The notes under the pieces were generated by a model. The model saw only the letters and a list, made by a program, of their open reading frames with translations. It was not told the DNA's origin and did not search any database. Below are positions 9,701 to 17,222 of a stretch of 64,000 nt of DNA, in pieces. Positions within the stretch are counted from its first letter, which is position 1; each line of letters begins with the position of its first letter. Source of the DNA: Actinomucor elegans (Eukaryota > Mucoromycota > Mucoromycetes > Mucorales > Mucoraceae); NCBI GenBank assembly GCA_026027325.1, contig JAMSLZ010000011.1, positions 62,001-126,000 on the forward strand, in the 5' to 3' direction. The position numbers and the translations under genes are program-made.

Positions 9701-10794
9701 TCTAGCTCATGCACCACCTGAAGAGGAAGTGAATCATCACTAGGTTGAATTGACGGTGTAGCATCACTAGCCATAATACCTGAGACAGAAGAGGAAGCAG
9801 CCTTCATACGTTCCTGTTGTAAAGCAGCAACCTTGTTCTTGAATCGAGCCTTAGCACCCCAAGCGTACTTTTGCGCACAGCACTTGAGCAACAACTTGAA
9901 AGATTCCCATTGAGATTGGACCCTCAAAGGTTCACCCTTACCACCAGAGCTAGCATTGTCACCATCACCACCAGAAGATTCGAAAAAGAGAGACACCGTC
10001 TTGTCCAGCAATAGGAGAAACTCTGAATCCTCCAGCAGAGTGGGATTAAAGCGCCAACAGCCAGGACCAATACGAGCACAAGCAGGCTGCAGATCGATTG
10101 TCAAAAGACAGTGATCGGTCCACACACCAGGAACATAATGGACTTGACCATTCACCAACCGAGTCACCAGCGAAGTATGACCAAAGATATAATCAATAGT
10201 AGTACCAGCCCTAGGAAAAGTAATAGGACCGTCCGGGAAACAGTTGTTAAAGTGGAGACGAAGCCAATTATACAGCGGAGCCACAGAGGAAAGACTTGTC
10301 TCGGCAGAAGAGTGCAGATGAATGTTGAAGTCACCTACCAACATCCAAGGCGTGTTGGACACCTCAGACCACAAAGCAAGAGAGAGAAAAGATTGTATAA
10401 ACAGTGGACGGTCCGAAGACTGTGCCGGTGCATAGATATTGGCCACACGACACAAGACATTATGCTGGGCATCCTTGACAGTAGCCACAACACAACGCTC
10501 ATCCAGGAGAACTTGAGTAGCATCCAAAGAAAGACCAGGCTTGAGACAGACAATGGCACAATGTTTGGATACCACAAAGGGACAGCGAGGAAAGAAGAAA
10601 GAGAAAGAGCGGATTTGATGATCAGTGAGAGAAGATTGAGAATAGAAGTGAGATACCTCTTGCAAGCAAAGGATATCCACACCGAGAGAACGAGCGCGTA
10701 GGTAAGAAGCGAACTCCTTTTGTGTTGTTTTTTGGGACTCCATAAAAATGCTACGCACATTTAAGGAACCCAATCGAATGTTTTGACCTAGCAT
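6742..10794 (-). CDS. LINE-A ORF2: AP endonuclease-reverse transcriptase
   Basis: 1350 residues, intact. An N-terminal exonuclease/endonuclease/phosphatase domain has LGSLNVRS, ILCLQEVS, GDFNIH near residue 155, IDYIFG and WTDHCLL. The RT domain spans about residues 480-790: LLFKKGDPLLLANWRPLSL, LLDQEKAYDRV, LRGLRQGDPLSPLLFN and the catalytic SYADDLEVF near 760. The C-terminal zf-RVT type region has FTPWWRLLHDKIGYRSR and a CxxC...H...C finger near residue 1230 (CVLCGANEDLYHFAVGC). It nicks target DNA and primes reverse transcription of the element RNA. Its ATG overlaps the ORF1 stop as TAATG. Confidence 0.93.
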   Translation of the reverse strand: MLGQNIRLGSLNVRSIFMESQKTTQKEFASYLRARSLGVDILCLQEVSHFYSQSSLTDHQIRSFSFFFPRCPFVVSKHCAIVCLKPGLSLDATQVLLDERCVVATVKDAQHNVLCRVANIYAPAQSSDRPLFIQSFLSLALWSEVSNTPWMLVGDFNIHLHSSAETSLSSVAPLYNWLRLHFNNCFPDGPITFPRAGTTIDYIFGHTSLVTRLVNGQVHYVPGVWTDHCLLTIDLQPACARIGPGCWRFNPTLLEDSEFLLLLDKTVSLFFESSGGDGDNASSGGKGEPLRVQSQWESFKLLLKCCAQKYAWGAKARFKNKVAALQQERMKAASSSVSGIMASDATPSIQPSDDSLPLQVVHELEKLIDGQIQKETRQNMLRSATRWHELGERNNKYFYRVIKDRQSQQTIQSLKCSTTGEVLVEGADILREARGFYQKLYTPDDIDAEAVDSLLNGIPEEVVLSSDDAKYLMALPNAVTVLDLLAHAPRSRSPGIDGIPFEVYHYLAGRSRPFLDLLVAVLGGAFSGVFPPSWQQTRMVLLFKKGDPLLLANWRPLSLINSDAKLFTKLLANRFNRVLPKLINPYQTGFLPHRLISDNGWLNQTLMANLRSVAPNLPQVAVLLDQEKAYDRVHPEYLRRVLLRFGFPSGLVGCLSSLFFGTKISVSINGWLGAAVPQLRGLRQGDPLSPLLFNLAFEPLLRSVLACSSLSGVSLAPVVVPRTWLPNPQKVHLDLGDDTGNYPLDFVSGSSPPAPIKLLSYADDLEVFLSSPGEWLVLLSLLEVYGRASNAKVNLSKTVLVSLSGVAHQPWVDIASAAGVEWHDSSSVGSVRYLGYPLYHTDAQLLHFLDGVKVKLERHANMLRERHLSIRGTGLVANSLLLSKVYHLLRVVPVPGKWLLDIKAVVRKYVASFWPAPSWSSLCLPRKYGGVGLVDIQDQSFALHLVYVQRLLRPLVSSDFVSPWLVFCFQAYSGHSSVLPWLMYPSRFKPRLNSIPTLDHLTKLLVRLPPLVVHSSWSSRWFLDLPLCCVVSSVPGVDHDLSPGFVPSSVAPKYLMSDIFHWNIHSGTLFSNKALPSSSHVKSVYYGLSPPFGPVSLALPPVIRSKVAFTYDEQRALPVSRSGASSWMPSTRHWTVPSGPSSVVSVAKLPLGVLRRFWHADHSVVSARPGPPLAVASHLLLRPFFWRLFWSLPMVAKAFTPWWRLLHDKIGYRSRVNRWSPQQFPSPFCVLCGANEDLYHFAVGCPQKSDYWRQALAFLSLGEDFPSDANIWAALVSLSGLDCKPLDVDVLSILGSIFYTLWAAHWRCVIHDDTWSSAWVLNSFKTDNSLVITTFLDSRTPDESTSTTLD

Positions 10795-10796
10795 TA
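10792..10796 (-). promoter_or_regulatory. TAATG stop-start overlap between LINE-A ORF1 and ORF2
   Basis: The ORF1 stop TAA and the ORF2 start ATG share one A. The same overlap is kept in copy 2 at 54462. In other LINEs such as SART1, a UAAUG overlap is used for termination-reinitiation. The same mechanism here is inference. Confidence 0.65.
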
Positions 10797-12281
10797 TACC
10801 CTATGGGCAGAAGAAGAAGACTTGGAAGACTTGGACGTCTTGATAGCAGAAGCAGAAGCCTTGGTCTTCGCCACATTCACAATGTTCTTTTTAAGAAAGT
10901 CAATCTTGTTTTGTGTTTTAGCCTTGACTTTGCTCAAATCCATCATCTCTTGCACCGTATCAACCTTCATAGTTGAAGCAACCTCGTAGTCAGCAAACTT
11001 GGAAGCTCGAGCACCAGTAGGACTGTTGGGATCGTACTCTACTCTCTCGCCAGAGAGCAGAGGATCACCCTCACCATCGAGCTCCATGACTTCAATGATT
11101 GAGTCATCACCAGGAACACCACCAGAGACACCACCAGCAACACCAGAGGCAACACCAGAGACACCAGAGACACCACCAGCAACACCAGAGACACCACCAG
11201 CAACACCAGAGACACCACCAGCAACACCAGAGACACCAGCAACACCATCACAAACACCAACCAAGGGCTCAGAAGCCACATCCTGCTCAACCAGCACAAT
11301 AGGTTCTTCAACAACGATATCAACATCGTTTGACGTAGTGTCAGGACCAGATTTCTTTGCACCAGACAAAGCCACATAATCATCGAGCTCTGCCTCGAAA
11401 GACTTCACCTGTTGTTTCTTGTCCTTACAAAACCTTGCGGTATGGCCTTTCTCACGACAAGAGAAACACGTACGCTTAGCCAACTCAGGGCAGTCCTTAC
11501 GGACATGACCCGACAAGCGACAAAAGTGGCAAACTGGAGGAGCATTCTTGAATTGAGCAGGGGCAAACATGTCCCAGGCACTCAAGTACAGCATTCTTGT
11601 TAAAGGCTGAGGAGGAACCACCTCACCATCCTCACCTTCCATGCCCACCGAGGTATCAATCAACACCGACATCTTGCCCTCAAAATAGCCCTTGCGTGTG
11701 TACTTCTTCAACTGGTACACCTTACCATAGAAAGCCAACGAATCCAGCATGTCAACCAAAAAGGTAGCTCTGTTGGGAGTACAACACACCAAATTAAACT
11801 GAACATGGGTCAGATTACCACCAACAGAAGAGCCAGAGCCAGAGCTAGTAGAAACGGCCTTGTACACAACACCATTCACAGTAACACCATCATTGACAGC
11901 TTTGGTAGCGTCCGCCTTGCTATCGAAATTAGCTTCGACCAGAAGATCACCACCAGCACTTGCACGCATAGAACTAATGTGTCGGAAGTCCACATTAGCA
12001 CCAACTTGTTCTTCAATGACCTTATATGCGTCAGTACGGTCACCAAACAGCTTCCCAGGGAAGGAGAACAGAACAGAACTTGAACAAAGCGCCTGCTCCA
12101 CCAGAGCAGCGGCTTTGCGCACCAACAGTTCGGACTTGAGGTCATCATCTTCAAAGATGACCTCACCCACAAGAGGAACAGCAGAATTGTCGACATTACG
12201 TCGACCAGGAGTCAATGGAACCTTCTTGGAGGCACCACGGGCAACAACAGTCGTCCAGGACACGGCAGAATTTTCAGTCAT
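10794..12281 (-). CDS. LINE-A ORF1: gag-like RNA-binding protein with two zinc knuckles
   Basis: I take the ATG at 12279-12281 (MTENSAVSW, 495 aa) because copy 2 starts there. The longer frame upstream is leader. A central region looks RRM-like (DLLVEANFDSKADATKAV). Two CCHC knuckles follow: CHFCRLSGHVRKDC and CFSCREKGHTARFC. Then comes a low-complexity (GVSGVAG)n tract encoded by a 24-bp tandem repeat at about 11120-11250, much longer than in copy 2. The C-terminus is Lys/Ser-rich. The protein probably coats the LINE RNA. The middle part differs strongly from copy 2 although the rest is nearly identical. Confidence 0.88.
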   Translation of the reverse strand: MTENSAVSWTTVVARGASKKVPLTPGRRNVDNSAVPLVGEVIFEDDDLKSELLVRKAAALVEQALCSSSVLFSFPGKLFGDRTDAYKVIEEQVGANVDFRHISSMRASAGGDLLVEANFDSKADATKAVNDGVTVNGVVYKAVSTSSGSGSSVGGNLTHVQFNLVCCTPNRATFLVDMLDSLAFYGKVYQLKKYTRKGYFEGKMSVLIDTSVGMEGEDGEVVPPQPLTRMLYLSAWDMFAPAQFKNAPPVCHFCRLSGHVRKDCPELAKRTCFSCREKGHTARFCKDKKQQVKSFEAELDDYVALSGAKKSGPDTTSNDVDIVVEEPIVLVEQDVASEPLVGVCDGVAGVSGVAGGVSGVAGGVSGVAGGVSGVSGVASGVAGGVSGGVPGDDSIIEVMELDGEGDPLLSGERVEYDPNSPTGARASKFADYEVASTMKVDTVQEMMDLSKVKAKTQNKIDFLKKNIVNVAKTKASASAIKTSKSSKSSSSAHRV

Positions 12282-12640
12282 GTGCCAGATTTCTTGAAAT
12301 TGGCGAGATTGTGAGAAAAAGTTTTTAAGATGTCGAAATTGGCGAATTGAGATGTCAAGATCGAGCGAAATGTGCAAAAAGTTGGAGATTTGCAAAAATA
12401 ATTATACCACCAGAAGCGCAGCGACGAGTAGAATACGAATACGAAACAAGCGGAGATGGATGGATTAAATTGAGCGAGATATTGACAAAAAACCAGACGG
12501 ATGCAAAATTTTTTGTAAAAAGTGATCTTTAAGCGAAAGAGGAGTGTCTTTGACTAACTTATCCACTATGATGTGAAGTAAAATCCAATATTCAATTTTT
12601 TATAAGTGGCCTATGTTAAATAATAGAGACTATTATATGA

Positions 12641-13800
12641 ATAATAACTTATTCATTATTAATCTTATCTTTAGATGAATATATTAATTTATATATTTAT
12701 AACTATTTTATATGCTTATATTTAATTTAAAAATAATAAATTATATATAAATTGATAAATTACTCAAGAAAGCAGTTTTATGTTTATGCATAAAGAGGCA
12801 GCATTATATTTATGCTTGTCACTATTGACTATTTTTTATATTTTTCAGCTATAAATATGCGCCTCACGGAAGTACTTATGCGTTTATATGTTTAATATTC
12901 ATGTCTCAGATGGATATATATATCTGGAATATACGCCTATAACATAACACCTTCTTAAATATTCTCTTCACCGCACTTAGATAGGCATAGTTATAAAATC
13001 TTCATCTTTGCATATATATCCTGGGTATTAAATCACAGTTTCTTTTTTTTTTGTATTATTAAAAAAGAACAGTTTCAAAAAGTATTCTTTTTAGTCTTCT
13101 TTAGTATATCATTGGGCAAACAAAAGTTCCATTGCTAAATTAAAACAGAAAAAAAGGAATATTATAAAATGTTTGCATTGTTTCTCTTTATTTTGTAACA
13201 ATGAGTCTCGGTTATGATAAATGATTTTATTTAAAATATAAAATAGCAACGACTTTTATATTAAGAAAGTTATACTGTTTCTTTTTCAATGCTCCAATTT
13301 TTCAAACAAGCTTACAATCTTTCATTAACTTCCAATAAATTATAATGAGTATATTTTATATTGTTCCATATATTTAACAATTTCTTTTTTCTATCTAACA
13401 AGTTGTATTTTGAGTAATTTATTAAAAATAAAATCGTTTATATATTCACATTTCTTGAAGCGTTAAGGGTAAAACAAAATTTCTCCTCTAAAATAACGTG
13501 ACTTGCTTCGAAAAAAACCTTTTCAGGGGGGCTGTGAGAATGAAACCTCCCTTTTCCCCTTTGCAAACTTTTTTAATGTAAGTAGATTTCGTTTAGAATA
13601 AAAACAAAAATGCTACTTAGCTTTGCCTTTTTATTTTTTTCTATTGATTACGATTGCTCTGTTTACGTTGTTATATTTATGAAATATACATCATTTATGT
13701 GTGCTTTTGTTTCACGATTTTATTTTACGACAAATTTGGATTCATTTCGCTTCGTTTGACACACATGCAACAATGAAACTATTTATGTTTCCTTGTGATC
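12641..13800. other. AT-rich DNA without recognisable genes
   Basis: No frame with protein-like composition and no repeat shared with the rest of the window was seen. A T-run with GTATTATT at about 13044-13060 resembles a LINE tail but has no further LINE sequence. Confidence 0.5.
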
Positions 13801-14240
13801 TCAACAATTTTGAAAAATTGCAACATAATCTTGACAATCTGTTCACAATTTCAACGCAATCTCGACATCTGCACACATTTGCAATATAATCTCGACATTT
13901 ATTCTCAATTTTAACGCAATCTTGACATTTGTACACATTTGCAATATAATCTTGACATTTGCTCACATTTGCAATATAATCTCGACATTTATTTTCAATT
14001 TTAACGCAATCTTGACAATTGCACACACTTGCAATATAATCTTGACATTTATTCACAATTTTAACGCAATCTTGACATTTGCACACATTTGCAATATAAT
14101 CTCGACATTTATTTTCAATTTTAACGCAATCTTGACATTTATTCTCAATTTCAACATAATCTTGACATTTATTACCAATTGTAACGCAATCTCGACATTT
14201 TTATGCAATTGAACCGCAATCTCGACATTTGGTTTTCATT
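13801..14240. repeat. Minisatellite of ~30-bp units (60-bp higher order)
   Basis: Units alternate between the types AATCTTGACATTTGCACACA and AATCTCGACATTTATTCTCA, with spacers such as TTTTAACGC and TTGCAATAT. About 14 units run up to the promoter region of the gene at 14299. It is open on both strands, but the peptides are repeat artefacts. Confidence 0.8.
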
Positions 14241-14298
14241 TCAATAACTTTTCTTAATTGCGCTTTCTCAATCGTTATAGTTTGCTTTGGGATTTAAC

Positions 14299-14687
14299 AT
14301 GAGCCAATATACCGCTAGAATTGAGCCTCAGCGCCGCAGTAATCGTATTCAAGCTACCGTAGCAAGCTCTCGCATTCAAGCTACTCCCCTTTCCACTCAA
14401 AATGGTCGTGCACCCTTCCGTTCCCGTCGTCCTGCTTACGGTGATATAATCGAAAATTCTCGACTCATCGCAAATGCTGATGCCTCATTGAGGTAATATT
14501 TCTTATATGATATTTTAATACAATAATTAACCAAGTACAACTTTTAGCCACTTGCTCTCCAATGGCGCATTTGACCGTAGTGACTTGATTTGTGGTTACA
14601 ATGGTTGCTCTTTAGAACTTCAAGAACATACACGTGCCAACAGAAACCAACCATATTATTATAGATGCGTAGGCAGTCTTACTGGTA
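14299..14687 (+). pseudogene. Unrecognised two-exon gene start, cut by a TDR-3-type repeat
   Basis: Exon 1 is 14299-14492 (ATG, MSQYTARIEPQRRSNRIQ...). The donor is GTAATA at 14493 and the acceptor ...CTTTTAG at 14547. Exon 2 runs from 14548 and is in phase. The protein is basic and low complexity at first, then has a Cys-containing stretch (LICGYNGCSLELQEH ... YYYRC) that may bind metal. The frame runs into the 282-bp repeat at 14688 and no continuation is found after it. I do not recognise the family. It could be a transposon accessory gene like the one at 36402-41154, but no sequence match supports that. Confidence 0.45.
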
Positions 14688-14969
14688 GGAGGTCATACAG
14701 ATACTCGCAATTGTTGTACAATTACTCGTACAGGTTCTGGGTTAGTGGATGACCGGGTGTAATAGAATGTGGTTATACAATATGTCTCCGGCATTCCAAA
14801 TATTTCTAGCCGTTTTAAAAATTGGAAATAGCCATTTAAATGGGTACACATATCCAGAGAACATCACAGCAGCCAAAAATATGCCCATGAGTAAATACCT
14901 GAGGTCATCCACTAACCCAGAACCTGTACGAGTAATTGTACAACAATTGCGAGTATCTGTATGACCTCC
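14688..14969. repeat. Solo TDR-3 terminal repeat (MITE-like, 282 bp)
   Basis: It begins GGAGGTCATACAG and ends CTGTATGACCTCC, with 67-bp inverted ends. Its inner part is inverted relative to the two copies at 36770 and 40651. Flanks are GTA and CGA, so no target duplication is visible. A 71-codon frame inside is probably meaningless because it consists largely of the inverted ends. Confidence 0.85.
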
Positions 14970-15082
14970 CGAGTATAATAAAGGCCATAAAATGACCAAG
15001 CTGATAAACGAATAGATGTATTAAGCTAGTAAAAGAATTGCTGTCATTTATTCAAATTTAAGCTTAAATTTAACTGGGTGTT

Positions 15083-15893
15083 ATAAATGATGAGTTAGTC
15101 AAAAACTCTGTTCATAAAGTTAACAACGATTGTAGTAATCCATTCCAGTATGACTTACATTCTATGAGAGATAGAAATAGTTTATGAAGATTAGTTGTAT
15201 TGCGTATTGATTTCCATATATACCTTTTGACCGATGAAGAGTTGCCGAAGCACAAGCTGAGTACAATTATTGCCAAATAGCAGCCTGATTGGTAGCGGAA
15301 ACTGAATAAAATCATGTTTGAAATTCACTCGATTGAAACTAGTGATTCGTTGTAGTTCCAATACTAGGCACATAATCTTTACTGGTGAGCTGAGTATTTT
15401 AGTTACAGCTCCGAAAGTTAGCATATCGAATCCACACAATTTAAAAATGCTGTGGTCTAAATTTCAAGCTCCTATGTACTACAGATCATCCCCTGTGCGT
15501 ATTTTACACCTTGTATCCTTATTGGAGAGCTGAGTTTTCCAGTTACAGCTCCGAAAATTTGTAGATCGGATTTAAAAAATTAAGAAATCCTGTGCTCCAA
15601 ATTGTAAACTCCTATGTACTACCAATCATTCCCTGGACCTATTTTGTACCGTGTCCGTTCCATGATTGTAATACGCTGGAGTAATGTAGTAGCCCAAGCG
15701 GGTGGTTGCTGATCATCATTCATAATATATGCTACGGCGGTATAGAGTCCAAGAGCGTAGTAAAGTTCGAACAAAAAGAAGATGAAGAGCAATTAGTTTA
15801 TTTTATTTTATTTTTTATATATATTTTAGTAGTACAAGTTCGAATTTAACAATAAAAGACAGATAACAACAAAGATCACTAAGCTCGAAGTGT
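15083..15893 (+). mobile_element. DIRS deletion derivative, opposite orientation
   Basis: The left part is the inverse of the DIRS terminal region and leader repeats (6250-6630). The right end (AACAAAGATCACTAAGCTCG near 15866-15885) is the inverse of the end of the DIRS recombinase gene at about 2290-2320. The gag-RT-recombinase body is missing. Between about 15650 and 15860 is sequence not found in the full copy. It could be a non-autonomous DIRS. Confidence 0.65.
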
Positions 15894-16299
15894 AATTTTC
15901 TCTTTCGAATGATATTAATTATATGGTATGTTTGCGGTAAAAATTGAATAAAAAAGCGAGTGAATCAGTTAGAACCGTTTTATGGGGTTTTATTGATTCA
16001 AAGTGAGTTAAGTTTTTTCTATCTAGCTTGTATCTCTTGTATTTATACTTCAAAGGAAATGGTCTCTTAGTAACAATCAAAGGTCTTTTTAATCTATGTT
16101 CATTCTTCATTAATTGTATTTTCAGCGGTGATTCAAAACTCCCTCTTTTGATGGATAGTTATTAAATGAATCCCGTCTTTTTAATATAATGCAGAATGTT
16201 ATATGTGGATTTCACCACAATGTTGATAATGAAGAACTTCAGGTTTGAACCCGATATTTAAAAAAGTATCAAACATTTGAACAGTTTTGCGAGTCACTG
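15894..16299. other. No gene seen
   Basis: A 63-codon minus-strand frame (15919-16110) is rich in Lys and Arg and has no recognisable motif. I see no repeat or RNA gene here. Confidence 0.4.
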
Positions 16300-16666
16300 T
16301 GTACATTTCATCAGAGCTTAATAGTGTAGCATTCAATCTATCAGCACTCATGGCCGTACAACGTGAGTCTAATCCCAGCAGCCACTAATAAGCCTTTCAA
16401 CCACGCATTGTTGTAATTGTATAACCCACGCGTTATTCGATATTCAGGTCTTATCTTGAAAGGTACACTCGATACTACTCGATAGTATGATGCCGCGTGT
16501 TTCTCGTAATGATTATTGGCTAATAGTTCTAAGGATGACACATCGCTTGTATTTATGCAGGCCTCATTAATCTGATTGGGTTATCAGATAGAGTCCGTGT
16601 ATGACATAAGTGAACAGTTGATTCCTTACTATTATGTCGATGCAAGATAGTAGGTAGAATACAACA
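16300..16666 (-). repeat. Solo LTR, same family as 27971-28336
   Basis: Read on the minus strand it starts TGTTGTATTCTACC and ends GAAATGTACA, giving TG...CA ends. About 365 bp align with the LTR beside the pol fragment at 28337. Five-base flanks (CACTG, GTTTA) do not match, so the target duplication is lost or the boundaries are off by a few bases. Confidence 0.7.
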
Positions 16667-16851
16667 GTTTAATCAAGAGATAAAAGATTATCTTTATTCA
16701 TTTAGCGTTCTATTCCATTAAAAGGTTACGCACAAATCTGTGTTTACCTGACACACTTCATATAAAAAAAATAAAAAAATTTATACCAATTTAAAGGGTT
16801 ACACATAAAGACGGCTAATGCATGATTCTATTTTAAAATAAAAACAGTGAA
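16667..16851. other. Intergenic, tRNA-Gly downstream side
   Basis: No gene seen. It contains the Pol III stop of the tRNA-Gly gene (A5 on the plus strand at 16840-16844). Confidence 0.5.
16840..16844 (-). terminator. Pol III T-run terminator of tRNA-Gly
   Basis: TTTTT on the minus strand, 8 nt after the mature 3' end of the tRNA. Confidence 0.6.
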
Positions 16852-16922
16852 TGCGCGGTCGGGGAATCGAACCCCGGCCCTTCGCGTGGCAGGCGAAGAT
16901 TATACCACTTAACCAACCGCGC
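16852..16922 (-). tRNA. tRNA-Gly (anticodon GCC)
   Basis: The minus strand folds as a cloverleaf. The 7-bp acceptor is GCGCGGT with ACCGCGC, followed by A as discriminator. The anticodon loop sits in TTCGCCTGCCACGCGAA with anticodon GCC. The T arm is CGGGG-TTCGATT-CCCCG. The internal A and B box regions are intact. No intron. The gypsy LTR begins 10 bp upstream of its 5' end. Confidence 0.96.
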
Positions 16923-16932
16923 TTCATATTTT

Positions 16933-17222
16933 TGTCAGTTCTGTATCTTGTAATGGATGTCTGTAGAATCAGTTCTCTGTGACTATTCTACACGTGATCA
17001 AGAAGTATATTAAAGAAGTATTATAAAAGATACAATATGATTTTCTAACAACCATCTTGGCAGCGGGCTTGAGTTCATATAAGGTAAGTCAAGTGTACCT
17101 TAGTCTTCTTGCGAGTTGTATTGGTATTGGGCTTGAACTTCCTTTTTCGTTTTGCTTCCTTCTTTAATCTCAGCTCGACTTCTATTGGTACTTCTTCCAT
17201 TGTGGAGTCTATGGGCTCGACA
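16933..17222 (-). repeat. 3' LTR of gypsy element
   Basis: 290 bp, TG...CA. The last 49 or so codons of pol and its stop (17075) lie inside this LTR. Confidence 0.9.

Larger units (their letters stand above)
6671..12545 (-). mobile_element. LINE-A copy 1, full-length non-LTR retrotransposon
   Basis: About 5.9 kb on the minus strand with a poly(A) tail (T14 at 6671-6684), ORF2, ORF1 and a 5' leader. Target duplication GTCTTTGACTAACT lies at 6657-6670 and 12546-12559. Both ORFs are open. The 5' leader reaches about 135 bp further than in copy 2. It is inserted in the DIRS terminal region. By content this is an AP-endonuclease LINE of L1/Tad type; the exact clade is not certain. Confidence 0.9.
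2289..12640 (-). mobile_element. DIRS-type tyrosine-recombinase retrotransposon, split by a LINE
   Basis: It contains gag-like, reverse transcriptase/RNase H and tyrosine recombinase frames in the DIRS arrangement, plus a long leader with three 140-bp repeats. TDR-1a is inserted at its left (3') end. The LINE at 6671-12545 is inserted in its right (5') end. Sequence just after the LINE (12546 to about 12640) still matches the DIRS terminal copy at 22420-22510. The exact right boundary is uncertain. A deletion derivative in the opposite orientation lies at 15083-15893. Confidence 0.75.

Noticed and set aside
13801..14240. CRISPR-like array
   Set aside because: Units are contiguous and lack unique spacers; eukaryotic context.
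14749..14964. 71-codon frame repeated in all three TDR-3 repeats
   Set aside because: It spans the inverted ends and the inner part has no protein-like features; conservation is explained by the repeat itself.
16341..16541. 66-codon frame in the solo LTR
   Set aside because: Lies wholly in an LTR and is broken in the other LTR copy.
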